Of a stretch of 64,000 nt of DNA, positions 19,317-28,307 are shown piece by piece. Within the stretch, counting starts at the first letter, position 1. The number at the start of each line of letters is the position of its first letter. The stretch comes from CAVQWT01 sp963810815 (GTDB taxonomy: Bacteria > Pseudomonadota > Gammaproteobacteria > Burkholderiales > Casimicrobiaceae), in assembly GCA_963810815.1 (NCBI GenBank), contig CAWEPB010000007.1:1116001-1180000 (forward strand). Direction: 5' to 3'. A program made the position numbers and the translations under genes. Under the pieces are notes generated by a model. That model was given only the letters and a program-made list of their open reading frames with translations, was not told the DNA's origin and did not search any database.

Positions 19317-20264
19317 ATGGCTCCCACGAGACCGCGCGAAGGACCTGCCGCGGCCCGCCTGACGCTCGTCGACCTGCTGCAGATCGTCGACATCCGCACC
19401 AAGATCGTCAGCGTCTCGTCGCTGGCGATCGGCACGGCCTATTCGGCCGCGACGCTGCACGCGTTCGCGCCGGGCGCGTTCCTGCTGATGCTGCTGGCGA
19501 CGCTGTGCGTCGACATGGGCACCACCGGGTTCAACAGCTACTACGACTTCCGGCACGGCGTCGACACGCCGGACACCGACGTCGAACGCTGGAAGGCGCT
19601 GGTGCAGCGGGGCATCGATCCGGCCGTGGCATGGACGCTGTCGTGGTTGCTGTTCGGGCTGGCCGCGGTCGCGGGTCTCGCCCTCGGCGCGATCACCGAC
19701 TGGCGCATCCTGCCCGTGGGTGCGCTGGGCATGGCCGTGGGGTTCGCCTACAGCGCGGGCCGGCTGCCGATCGCCGGCACGCCGGTGGGCGAGATCTTCG
19801 CCGGGGGGCTCCTCGGGATGGCGCTGATCGCCGTCGCGGCGTTCGTGCAGGCCGGCCACCTCGATCCGCACGTGCTCCGGCTCGGGCTGCCGTCGACGGT
19901 GCTGATCGCCACCATCCTCTCGGTGAACAACGCCTGCGACATCGACGGCGACCGCCGCGCCGGCCGGCGCACGCTCGCCATCGTGCTGGGCCGTCCCGCC
20001 GCCGCGCGGCTGATCCTGCTGCAGGCCGCGCTCGCCCTGGGCCTGGCGCTGGCGCTGGTGCCGCAGGGCGTGCTGCCACGCAGCGCGCTGGTGCCGCTGG
20101 CCGTGGCGGGACTGTTCGGCGCGAAGACGCTCGCCACCATGCATCGCCGCGGCTATTCGCACGCGGACAAGGCGGCCGCGATGGGGGGAATATCGGCGGT
20201 GTTCGGGGCCTACACGCTGGCGCTACTGGTCGCGATCGCCCTGGGCGGCCTCGGGCTGCGCTGA
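19317..20264 (+). CDS. UbiA-family prenyltransferase (MenA-like)
   Basis: This 315-residue integral membrane protein has about eight hydrophobic helices. The two aspartate-rich motifs of the UbiA superfamily are present: NSYYDFRHGVD at about residues 73-83 and NNACDIDGDRRAGRRT at about 203-218. Such enzymes transfer a polyprenyl chain to an aromatic acceptor. The general sequence is closest to the 1,4-dihydroxy-2-naphthoate octaprenyltransferase group, but no menaquinone genes are nearby, so the acceptor is open. The upstream C-rich tract leaves the translation start without a visible ribosome-binding site; the ATG at 19317 is chosen because it precedes the conserved N-terminal helix. Confidence 0.85.
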   Translation: MAPTRPREGPAAARLTLVDLLQIVDIRTKIVSVSSLAIGTAYSAATLHAFAPGAFLLMLLATLCVDMGTTGFNSYYDFRHGVDTPDTDVERWKALVQRGIDPAVAWTLSWLLFGLAAVAGLALGAITDWRILPVGALGMAVGFAYSAGRLPIAGTPVGEIFAGGLLGMALIAVAAFVQAGHLDPHVLRLGLPSTVLIATILSVNNACDIDGDRRAGRRTLAIVLGRPAAARLILLQAALALGLALALVPQGVLPRSALVPLAVAGLFGAKTLATMHRRGYSHADKAAAMGGISAVFGAYTLALLVAIALGGLGLR

Positions 20265-20432
20265 ACCTGCGGCGACGCGCCGCAGCACTCCGGCGGGGGC
20301 GGCCGTGATCCCGCCGGGTTGCGCCGAAACAGCCAACCGGTTACCGTCGCTGCATCGGCGGCACGGACGGCGCGCGCCCCGCCCCGGCGGTCACCGAGCC
20401 GGCATCGCAATCCACACCCCCAAGGAGAAACC

Positions 20433-21449
20433 ATGGATCGCAGCAGACGCATCGTGTTGTCCACCGGAATCGTTGCGCTGGCCGCGCTGGCGGTCGCACC
20501 GCTCGCGTCGGCCCAGCAATGGAAGCCGACCAAGCCGATCACGATCATCGTGCCGTGGGCCGCCGGCGGCTCGACCGACCAGGTCACCCGCGTCACCGCC
20601 GGGGAAATCGAGAAGGCGTTGGGCCAGAAGGTCATCATCGTCAACCAGCCCGGCGCGTCCGGCTCGATCGGCACGAAGAACGCCCTCGAGGCGCCGAAGG
20701 ACGGCTACACCTGGACCGCCGGCGCGGCACAGGACCTCGGCACCTACGCGGTGCTCGGCATGCTCGACACCAAGATCGGCGATTGGGCGCTGTTCCTCAA
20801 CGTCGCCAACGTGTCGACGCTGTCGGTCAACCCGAACACGCCGTACAAGACTCCGACCGAGCTGATCGACGCCATGAAGGCGAAGCCGGGCGCGATCAGC
20901 GTCGCGACCGCAGGCGTCAACTCCAGCGGCCACAGCGCGATGGAAGCGATCGCCAAGGCCACCGGCGTTAAGTACAAGCACGTCACCTACGACGGCGGCA
21001 ATCCCGCCGTCGTCGCCACGGTCGCCGGCGAGACCGACGCGACGTCGCAGCTGACCGTCGAGCAGGCGGAGATGATCCGCGGCAAGAAGCTCCGCGCGCT
21101 GGCGGTGATCGGCGACAAGCCCGTCGAGCTCGACGGCTACGGGATCATCGAGCCGCTGACGAAGTCGGTGCCCGGCTTCAAGTCGCCCGCGAACTACTTC
21201 GGCATCTTCATCCCGAAGGGCGTGCCGCCCGAAGTGATCGCCACGGTCGAGAAGATCTGGGCCGAGCAGATCGCCAACTCGGTCGCCCTGAAGCAGTACG
21301 CGACCAGCCGCGGTGCGCAGTTCGCCCCCTACGCGGGCGCCGAGGCGCAGAAGGCGGTGTTCCCGGCGGTGCAGGCCAACGCCTGGGCCGCGGCCGACAC
21401 GGGCAAGGCGAAGGTCGCGCCGGACACGCTGGGCATCCCGCGTCCGTAG
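20433..21449 (+). CDS. tctC: Tripartite tricarboxylate transporter substrate-binding protein (Bug family)
   Basis: TctC/Bug proteins bind carboxylate-type solutes in the periplasm and hand them to the TctAB membrane complex. The ATG follows AAGGAG at 6 bases. The 338-residue product has a signal peptide cleaved near ASAQ, then the family motifs KPITIIVPWAAGGSTDQVTR, VVNQPGASGS-like VIIVNQPGASGSIGT, and PNTPYKTPTELIDAMKAKPG. The C terminus GIFIPKGVPPEV and the ending residues match the family. It heads a tctC-tctB-tctA run; a hairpin terminator or attenuator separates it from tctB. Ligand identity cannot be read, but the downstream catabolic genes suggest a sugar-acid-like compound. Confidence 0.93.
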   Translation: MDRSRRIVLSTGIVALAALAVAPLASAQQWKPTKPITIIVPWAAGGSTDQVTRVTAGEIEKALGQKVIIVNQPGASGSIGTKNALEAPKDGYTWTAGAAQDLGTYAVLGMLDTKIGDWALFLNVANVSTLSVNPNTPYKTPTELIDAMKAKPGAISVATAGVNSSGHSAMEAIAKATGVKYKHVTYDGGNPAVVATVAGETDATSQLTVEQAEMIRGKKLRALAVIGDKPVELDGYGIIEPLTKSVPGFKSPANYFGIFIPKGVPPEVIATVEKIWAEQIANSVALKQYATSRGAQFAPYAGAEAQKAVFPAVQANAWAAADTGKAKVAPDTLGIPRP

Positions 21450-21465
21450 CCGAAGCGACCCCAGG

Positions 21466-21499
21466 AGGCCGGCGCCTGCACGGGTGCCGGCCTTTCCTT
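21466..21499 (+). terminator. Attenuator-like terminator between tctC and tctB
   Basis: AGGCCGGCGCC and GGTGCCGGCCT pair over 11 bp with one G-T pair and a six-base loop, followed by TTCCTTG. Its position between binding-protein and membrane genes would allow a high tctC to tctBA ratio, a common arrangement for periplasmic receptors. Confidence 0.65.
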
Positions 21500-21513
21500 G
21501 ACCGGATTGCCGC

Positions 21514-22036
21514 TTGTCCACCGAAATCCACCCGTCCTCCCCGCGCCGCGACCTGCAGGGCGGCGTCGTCTGGACAGCGCTCGGGTGCCTGATCGTCACG
21601 CTGTCCTGGCAGATGGACCGGATGACGCAGCAAGGGGCGACGCTGCACACGGCCCCCGGGCTGTGGCCCGGCATCGTCGGAGCCATGCTCGCGGCGCTGG
21701 GAGGGCGTGCTGGTGCTGCGCTCGTGGCGGCGCGCCCGGCACACGGGCTGGGACGCCGCCGCGCCGGACGACACCGACTACGCGCCCCGGTCGAGCTTCG
21801 CGCTCGCGGCCGGCATGTTCTTCGTCTACGCGCTGCTGCTCGTCGGCCGCGGCCTGCCGTTCTGGTTCGCCACCGCGCTGTTCGTCACGACGTTCGTCCT
21901 CCTGTTCCAGCACCCGCAGCGCAAGGCCGCCGGCACGAGGGTCCGCGGGCTCGTCGTGGCGCTCGCCTGCGGCGTGCTCACCGCGATCGCCGTCACCTTC
22001 CTGTTCGAGCAGCTCTTCTACGTGCGGCTGCCCTAG
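21514..22036 (+). pseudogene. tctB: tctB (small membrane subunit), interrupted by a one-base frameshift
   Basis: TctB is the small membrane component of the tripartite tricarboxylate transporter. The frame opens at TTG 21514 (STEIHPSSPRRDLQGGVVW), includes the first helix and LWPGIVGAMLAALGG, and then loses coding character at about 21700. The rest of the family, VLVLRSWRRARHTG through three helices to FLFEQLFYVRLP, continues in the next frame to the stop at 22036. One extra G in GGGAGGGCG (21699-21705) explains the shift; removing it gives a continuous protein of normal length (about 173 residues). Because both halves are fully conserved, sequence error is more likely than decay. Confidence 0.8.
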
Positions 22037-22063
22037 CCCGCGCGCGCCGGAAAGCCCTGTCCA

Positions 22064-23578
22064 GTGTTCGACGGCCTCATCGCGTTCGGTCATTCGATCT
22101 GGAGCTTCTGCGATCCGCTGTCGCTGGGGATGATCCTGCTGTCGTCGCTGGTCGGCGTCATCATCGGCGCGCTGCCGGGCCTCACGGCGACGATGGGCGT
22201 CGCGCTGATGACGACGCTGACGATCAAGATGCCGTCGAGCCAGGCGCTGCTGGTGCTGATCTGCACCTACGTCGGCGCGATCTACGGCGGCTCGCGCTCG
22301 GCGATCCTGCTCAACATCCCGGGCACGCCGGCGTCGGCCGCGGCCTGCCTCGACGGCCACGCGCTCGCCAAGCAGGGGCACGCCGGCCGCGCCATGGGCA
22401 TCGCGACCTCCGGGTCGGTGCTGGGCACGCTGATCGGCATGTTCTTCCTCGCGCTGTTCACGCCGGTGCTGGGCAATCTCGCGCTCAAGTTCGGTGCGTA
22501 CGAATTCTTCTGGCTCGCGCTCTTCGGCGTGATCATCGCGGGAACGCTGACCGGCGACGATCCGCTGAAGGGCTGGATCGCCGGACTCATCGGCATCTTC
22601 AGCGCATCGATCGGCCAGGAGGCGATCTACGCCTACGACCGGTTCACTTTCGGCAGCCGCGACCTGGCCGGCGGCTTCCAGCTGGTCCCGGCGCTGGTCG
22701 GCGCCTTCGGCTTCGCCGAGCTGCTGATGGCCGTGCGCGAGCGTCCGGTTCCGGTGAAGATCAATCCGTTCGACTCGGTGATTCCCAAGCTCCGCGACCT
22801 GGCGCAGTACTGGCGGACGATCCTGCGCTCCGGCGTCATCGGCACGTTCATCGGCATCCTGCCGGGCGTGGGCGAGGACGTCGCGGCGTGGTCGTCGTAC
22901 GCCGCGGCCAAGCGCGTCAGCAAGGAGAAGGAACAGTTCGGCAAAGGCTCGATCGACGGGCTGATGGCGGCCGAGACCGGCGACAACGCCTGCGTGCCGG
23001 GCGCGATGATCCCCGTCCTCACGCTGGCGATCCCGGGCTCCGCGCCCGCCGCCGTGCTGATGGCGGCGATGCTGATCCACGGCGTGCGGCCGGGACCGAT
23101 GATCATGGTCGAGGCGCCGACGTTCGTCTACGACGTCGTCGCGATGATGATGTTCGCGACCATCGGCATCCTGATCTACGGCCTCACGCTCACCAAGCTC
23201 CTGATCAAGGTGCTGATGGTCCCGAAGCCGATCATCCTGCCGATCATCTTCGTGCTGTGCGTCGTCGGGTCGTACGCGATCTCGCAGCGGCTGTTCGACG
23301 TCTGGGTGATGCTCGGCTTCGGCGTGCTGGGGTACGCGCTGCGCCGGCTGCGCTACCCGGTCGCGCCGCTGGTGCTGGGCATGGTGCTGGGGGACCTGAT
23401 GGAAAAAGGCTTCCGGCGCGGGCTGGTGCTGTCCGACGGCGACCTGACGCCGTTCTTCGTGCGGCCGATCTCCGCTGCGCTGTGGATCACGATCGTGCTG
23501 GTGATCCTGCTGAAGATTCCGGCGGTCAGCCGCAGGCTCTCGCGCCGGACGCGGCACGCCGCGTCGCGCGCGCTTTGA
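22064..23578 (+). CDS. tctA: Tripartite tricarboxylate transporter permease, large subunit
   Basis: The 504-residue protein is the main channel subunit, with about eleven hydrophobic helices. TctA-family motifs are present: VGVIIGALPGLTATMGVALM, YGGSRSAILLNIPGTPASAA, the internal repeat IGILPGVGEDVAAW, and ALTLAIPGSAPAA-like VLTLAIPGSAPAAV. The start is GTG 22064, 27 bases after tctB, with no strong ribosome-binding site, so translational coupling to tctB is plausible. The C terminus is basic. It works with TctB and TctC using a proton or sodium gradient. Confidence 0.95.
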   Translation: MFDGLIAFGHSIWSFCDPLSLGMILLSSLVGVIIGALPGLTATMGVALMTTLTIKMPSSQALLVLICTYVGAIYGGSRSAILLNIPGTPASAAACLDGHALAKQGHAGRAMGIATSGSVLGTLIGMFFLALFTPVLGNLALKFGAYEFFWLALFGVIIAGTLTGDDPLKGWIAGLIGIFSASIGQEAIYAYDRFTFGSRDLAGGFQLVPALVGAFGFAELLMAVRERPVPVKINPFDSVIPKLRDLAQYWRTILRSGVIGTFIGILPGVGEDVAAWSSYAAAKRVSKEKEQFGKGSIDGLMAAETGDNACVPGAMIPVLTLAIPGSAPAAVLMAAMLIHGVRPGPMIMVEAPTFVYDVVAMMMFATIGILIYGLTLTKLLIKVLMVPKPIILPIIFVLCVVGSYAISQRLFDVWVMLGFGVLGYALRRLRYPVAPLVLGMVLGDLMEKGFRRGLVLSDGDLTPFFVRPISAALWITIVLVILLKIPAVSRRLSRRTRHAASRAL

Positions 23579-23632
23579 ATCACGCGCGCACGGCCTGATC
23601 GTTTACGCTGACCGTTTCGGGAGCAACGCATC

Positions 23633-24799
23633 GTGGAAACCATCCGACTTGGCGTGATCATGAACGGCGTCACCGGCCGCATGGGCACCAACCAGCACCT
23701 CGTCCGCTCGATCCTCGCGATCCGGAATCAGGGCGGCGTCGCGCTCGGCCCGGGCCGCCGGATCATGCCCGACCCGATCCTGGTGGGCCGCGACGCCGCC
23801 AAGGTCGCCGCGCTCGCGCGGGCGCACGGCATCGAGCGCCACACGACCGATCTCGACGCGGCGCTCGCCAATCCGGACGACGCGATCTACTTCGACAGCG
23901 CGTCGACGGGCCGGCGGCCGGAGCTCATCCGCAAGGCCATCGCGGCGGGCAAGCACATCTACACCGAGAAGCCGGTTGCGCCGACGGTCGCCGAGGCGCT
24001 CGACCTCTACCGGCGCGCCGAGGCGGCAGGCCTGAAGCACGGCGTCGTGCAGGACAAGCTCTGGCTGCCCGGCCTCCTCAAGCTTCGGATGCTGATCGAT
24101 TCGGGCTTCTTCGGACGCATCCTCGCCGTGCGCGGCGAGTTCGGCTACTGGGTCTTCGAAGGCGACTGGCAGCCGGCGCAGCGGCCCTCGTGGAACTATC
24201 GCAAGGAGGACGACGGCGGCATCATCGTCGACATGCTGTGCCACTGGCGCTACGTTCTGGACAACCTGTTCGGCGCGGTGCGCAGCGTGATGTGCCTGGG
24301 CGCCACGCACATCCCGCAGCGCTGGGACGAGCACGGCAAGGCCTACGCGGCGACCGCCGACGACGCCGCCTACGCGACCTTCGAGCTCGCCGACGGCGTG
24401 ATCGCCCAGGTCAACAGCTCGTGGTGCACGCGCGTGCGCCGCGACGACCTCGTGACCTTCCACGTCGACGGCACGCTCGGCTCCGCGGTGGCGGGACTGA
24501 CCGACTGTCGCATCCAGCCGCGCGCCGCGACGCCGCGTCCGGTCTGGAACCCCGACGTGCCGCAGTCGATCGACTTTCTCGACACCTGGCAGCCGGTCCC
24601 TTCGAATCGCGCCTACGACAATGCCTTCAAGGTCGAATGGGAGCTGTTCCTTCGCCACGTCGTCGACGGCGGTCCGTTCCAATGGAACCTGCTGGAGGGG
24701 GCCAAGGGCGTGCAGCTGGCCGAACTCGGCCTGCAGAGCTGGCGGGAGCGGCGTTTCGTCGACGTCCCGGCGCTTCCGGTCGAGGGCGTGGTCAAATGA
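23633..24799 (+). CDS. Gfo/Idh/MocA family oxidoreductase (first copy)
   Basis: The 388-residue NAD(P)-dependent dehydrogenase starts at GTG 23633. The N-terminal nucleotide-binding region is unusual: instead of a plain GxGxxG it reads LGVIMNGVTGRMGTNQHL. The family lysine motif is clear in HIYTEKPVAPT, and the C-terminal substrate domain carries GGIIVDMLCHWRYVLDNL. Members oxidise sugars, sugar acids or inositols. The gene overlaps the next by 4 bases (ATGA), so it begins a tightly coupled four-gene catabolic set behind tctCBA. The substrate is unknown; the two Gfo/Idh proteins here are not close copies of each other. Confidence 0.9.
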   Translation: METIRLGVIMNGVTGRMGTNQHLVRSILAIRNQGGVALGPGRRIMPDPILVGRDAAKVAALARAHGIERHTTDLDAALANPDDAIYFDSASTGRRPELIRKAIAAGKHIYTEKPVAPTVAEALDLYRRAEAAGLKHGVVQDKLWLPGLLKLRMLIDSGFFGRILAVRGEFGYWVFEGDWQPAQRPSWNYRKEDDGGIIVDMLCHWRYVLDNLFGAVRSVMCLGATHIPQRWDEHGKAYAATADDAAYATFELADGVIAQVNSSWCTRVRRDDLVTFHVDGTLGSAVAGLTDCRIQPRAATPRPVWNPDVPQSIDFLDTWQPVPSNRAYDNAFKVEWELFLRHVVDGGPFQWNLLEGAKGVQLAELGLQSWRERRFVDVPALPVEGVVK

Positions 24800-25987
24800 C
24801 CGCGCTCAGGCTGCCGCTCGGCCGACGGCACACTCGCCCCGTTCACGCTGCGCGCCGCCGTCGCCTGGCCCGCGCCCTCCGGCGCGCCGCGCTGGAATCG
24901 CGTCGCGTTCGCGGCGGCGCACGTCGTGGCCGATCCCCGCGCGGCGATCGATCCGTGGCTGCAGGTGGCCGTCGACTGGGACTCGACGCTGGCGTTTCGC
25001 CGCCACCTGTGGTCGCACGGCTTCGGCGTCGCGGAGGCGATGGACACCGCGCAGCGGGGCATGGGACTCGACTGGCCGACCTCGCTCGAACTCATCCGGC
25101 GCTCGGTCGCCGAAGCGCGGGGCATCCCGGGTGCCGTCGTCTTTTCCGGCGCCGGCACCGACCACCTGCCGCCGGCCGCCAATGTCACGCTGGACGCGAT
25201 CGTCGCCGCCTACGAGGAGCAGTGCGCCGCCATCGAGGCGGCGGGAGGCCGCATCATCCTGATGGCGAGCCGCGCGCTGGCGGCGTGCGCGCGGTCGCCC
25301 GACGATTACGCGGAGGTCTACGGACGGGTGCTGTCGCAGGTGCGCGCGCCGGTCATCCTGCACTGGCTGGGCGAGATGTTCGACCCGGCGCTCGCGGGCT
25401 ACTGGGTCGGGGCCGGAGGCCTCGCCAGCGACCCGGATCATGCCCGCGCCACCGACGTCTGCGCGGCGGTCATCCGCGCGCATGCGGCGAAGGTGGACGG
25501 GGTCAAGGTGTCGCTGCTCGACAAGGCCAAGGAGGTCGCGCTGCGCGAGCGTCTGCCGCCGGGCGTCCGCATGTACACCGGCGACGACTTCAACTTCGCG
25601 GAACTGATCGGCGGCGACGCGACCGGCCACTCCGACGCCCTGCTCGGGATCTTCGATGCCATCGCGCCGGCCGCGTCCGCGGCGCTCACGGCGCTGGCGG
25701 CCGGCGACCGCGCCCGCTTCGACGCCATTCTCGCGCCCACCGTGCCGCTGTCGCGCCACGTCTTCGCCGCGCCGACCCGGTTCTACAAGACCGGCGTGGT
25801 GTTCCTGGCGTGGCTCAATGGCCACCAGACGCATTTCACGATGGTCGGGGGGCAGCAGAGCGCGCGCAGCCTCGTCCATCTGTCGGAACTGTTCCGCCTC
25901 GCCGACGCCGCCGGACTGCTCCGCGACCCGGACCTGGCGGCCGCGCGGATGCGCGCGTTCCTCGGCGTCAACGGCGTCGAGGCCTGA
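24796..25987 (+). pseudogene. DUF993 family aldolase-like protein with N-terminal one-base frameshift
   Basis: DUF993 proteins are predicted TIM-barrel enzymes related to dihydrodipicolinate synthase-type aldolases. The first codons from ATG 24796 (MTALRLPL) are in one frame. The continuation GTLAPFTLRAAVAWPAPSG, AFAAAHVVADP and all the rest (AEAMDTAQRGMGLDW, VFSGAGTDHLPP, VKVSLLDKAKE, MYTGDDFNF) is in another. One extra G in CTCGGCCGAC (about 24819-24821) accounts for it; without it the N terminus reads MTALRLPLADGTLAPF and the protein is about 396 residues. Read as is, translation could only start at GTG 24926, losing about 43 residues. A sequence error is likely, so I expect a functional gene. 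Confidence 0.8.
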
Positions 25988-26003
25988 CCACAAGGCACCC
26001 TTC

Positions 26004-27311
26004 ATGAAGCTGACCGTACTCGATCCGGGCCATTTCCACGCGGCCCTCCTGCAGAAAACGATGTATCCCGACGTCGATCCGACGGTGCACGTCTACGCCG
26101 AGGAAGGCCCCGACCTCGCCGACTACCTGCAGAAGATCGAGAGCTACAACACCCGGGCCGAGGCCCCGACGGCGTGGCGGATGCAGGTCCATGCCGGCGC
26201 CGATTTCCTGGACCGGTTCAGCGCGGACCGGGCCGGCGACGTCGTCGTCATCGCGGGCAACAACCGGCGCAAGGCCGAATTCGTGACGCGCGCGGTGGCC
26301 GCCGGCATGAACGTGCTCGCCGACAAGCCGATGGCCATCGACACCGCCGGCTTCGAGTCGCTGCGGCGGGCGTTCGCCGACGCCGAGGCCAGGGGCGTGC
26401 TGCTCTGCGACATCATGACCGAACGGCACGAGATCACGACGATGCTGCAGAAGGTCTTCTCGCGCATTTCCGCCGTGTTCGGCGAACTGCTGCAGGGGAC
26501 CGAGCGGGAACCGGCGGTGGTCAAGGAAAGCGTGCACCACTTCTCGAAGCGGGTGTCCGGCGCGCCGGTCAAGCGCCCGGCGTGGTTCTTCGACGCGGCG
26601 CAGCAGGGCGAAGGACTCGTCGACATCACCACGCATCTGGTCGATCTCGTGCAGTGGGAGTGTTTCCCGGAGGAGATCCTGGATTTCGGCAAGGACTTCC
26701 GGATTCTCCGCGCGAAACGCTGGCCCACCGTGATCAGCCCGGCGCAGTTCGCGCAGGTGACGCAGCTGACCGGCTATCCCGGCTTCCTCGCCAAGGACGT
26801 TCGACCCGACGGCAGCCTGCACACCTACGCCAACGGCGAGATCGACTACTGCATCCGGGGCGTGCACGCGAAAGTGTCCGTGCTCTGGAACTTCGAGGCG
26901 CCCGCGGGTGCGGGCGACACGCACTACTCGGTGCTGCGGGGCTCGAAGGCGGCTCTGGTGATCCGCCAGGGCGCGGCCGAAGCCCACCAGCCGGTCCTGT
27001 ACATCGAGCCGGTCGGCGGCGCGGACGCGCCCGGATTCGCGGCCGCGCTGGAGCACGCGCTCCCAGCTGTGCGCGCGGCGTATCCCGGCGTCGACGCGAA
27101 GCGCGTCGGGGATCGCTGGCAGGTCGTCGTCCCCGCGTCCTATCACGTCGGCCACGAGGCCCACTTCGCGCAGGTCGCCGCCGGCTTCCTCGCCTGCGTG
27201 GCGAAGGGATCGCTGCCCGCCTGGGAGGTTCCCGGCATGATCGCGAAGTACCGGCTGACCACCCGCGCACTCGAAATCGCGCGCGGCAACCCGCCGATGC
27301 GAAGCCCATGA
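26004..27311 (+). CDS. Gfo/Idh/MocA-type oxidoreductase (second copy, putative)
   Basis: The start ATG 26004 lies 16 bases after the DUF993 stop and gives 435 residues. The N terminus MKLTVLDPGHFHAALLQ belongs to a distinct Gfo/Idh subgroup that lacks the canonical GxGxxG, having DPGHFH in its place. Then come VVVIAGNNRRKAEFVTRAV, the lysine motif VLADKPMAID, and the substrate-domain histidines in GLVDITTHLVDLVQW. The protein is longer than the first Gfo/Idh. Its stop overlaps the start of the next gene by 4 bases. Context makes it a second oxidation or reduction step, or a dehydratase-like step, in one pathway. Confidence 0.85.
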   Translation: MKLTVLDPGHFHAALLQKTMYPDVDPTVHVYAEEGPDLADYLQKIESYNTRAEAPTAWRMQVHAGADFLDRFSADRAGDVVVIAGNNRRKAEFVTRAVAAGMNVLADKPMAIDTAGFESLRRAFADAEARGVLLCDIMTERHEITTMLQKVFSRISAVFGELLQGTEREPAVVKESVHHFSKRVSGAPVKRPAWFFDAAQQGEGLVDITTHLVDLVQWECFPEEILDFGKDFRILRAKRWPTVISPAQFAQVTQLTGYPGFLAKDVRPDGSLHTYANGEIDYCIRGVHAKVSVLWNFEAPAGAGDTHYSVLRGSKAALVIRQGAAEAHQPVLYIEPVGGADAPGFAAALEHALPAVRAAYPGVDAKRVGDRWQVVVPASYHVGHEAHFAQVAAGFLACVAKGSLPAWEVPGMIAKYRLTTRALEIARGNPPMRSP

Positions 27312-28165
27312 ACGCGCCCGACACCGGACTCCTTTCGCTCAACACCGCGACCGTGCGGCCGCAGTGGACGCTGCCGCAGATCGTCGACGGTTGCGCCCGG
27401 CACGGCATCCGCGGCATCGCGCCCTGGCGCGACCAGGTCGCGGCCGCCGGACTGGACGACTCGGCGACGCGCATCCGCGACGCCGGGCTCACCGTCACCG
27501 GCTATTGTCGCGGCGGGATGTTTCCGGCCGTCGACCGCGAAGGCCTGGACGCGGCGCGGGACGACAACCGGCGCGCCGTCGACGAGGCGATCGCCCTCGG
27601 CGCGCACTGCCTGATCCTGGTGGTCGGAGGGCTGCCGAAGAACCGCGCCGGCGGGATCGGATCGAAGGACCTCGCCGGCGCCCGCGAGATGGTGCGCGAC
27701 GGCATCGGCGAACTGCTCGGCTACGCCCGCGACGCCGGCATGCCGCTCGCGATCGAGCCGCTGCATCCGATGTACGCCGCCGATCGCGCCTGCGTGAACA
27801 CGATGGAGCATGCCAACGATCTGTGCGACGAGCTCGGCCCGGGCCTCGGCATCGCCGTCGACGCCTACCACGTGTGGTGGGATCCGCATCTCAGGCGCGA
27901 AATCCAGCGCGCTGCCGGCAGCAGCCCGTCGCGGCTGCTCGCCTATCACATCTCCGACTGGCTGGTGCCGACCATGGATCTCCTGACCGACCGCGGCATG
28001 ATGGGCGACGGGGTCATCGACCTCCCCCTGCTCCGGTCGTGGATGGTCGAGGCCGGCTACCGCGGCTTCCACGAGGTCGAGATCTTCTCCGCCAACAACT
28101 GGTGGAAGCGCGATCCGGACGAGGTGCTCGCGACGTGCAAGCTGCGCCACCGCGAGTGCAGCTGA
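27308..28165 (+). CDS. Sugar phosphate isomerase/epimerase (IolE-like TIM barrel)
   Basis: The 285-residue product belongs to the AP-endonuclease-2 TIM-barrel group. Metal-ligand motifs appear in order: LAIEPLHPMYAADR, GIAVDAYHVWWDP, LAYHISDWLVP and a terminal FHEVEIFS. The first strand reads LSLNTATVRPQWTLPQIVDG. It overlaps the preceding Gfo/Idh gene (ATGA), the last member of the four-gene set. Enzymes of this group isomerise, epimerise or dehydrate keto-sugars such as inosose, which fits the two Gfo/Idh dehydrogenases and the aldolase-like DUF993. The assigned reaction is inference. Confidence 0.88.
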   Translation: MNAPDTGLLSLNTATVRPQWTLPQIVDGCARHGIRGIAPWRDQVAAAGLDDSATRIRDAGLTVTGYCRGGMFPAVDREGLDAARDDNRRAVDEAIALGAHCLILVVGGLPKNRAGGIGSKDLAGAREMVRDGIGELLGYARDAGMPLAIEPLHPMYAADRACVNTMEHANDLCDELGPGLGIAVDAYHVWWDPHLRREIQRAAGSSPSRLLAYHISDWLVPTMDLLTDRGMMGDGVIDLPLLRSWMVEAGYRGFHEVEIFSANNWWKRDPDEVLATCKLRHRECS

Positions 28166-28307
28166 CCGCCAGCCGCCGGGCGCCGGGTTCCGGCGGCGAC
28201 GTCGCCGACCCCTGAACAACCACGCCGGGACGCGTCGCCGACGTATTCACCCCCCGCCGGTGCCGTGATACCGTTGCTGCGACAGGGCAACCAACGGCGG
28301 GCGGACG

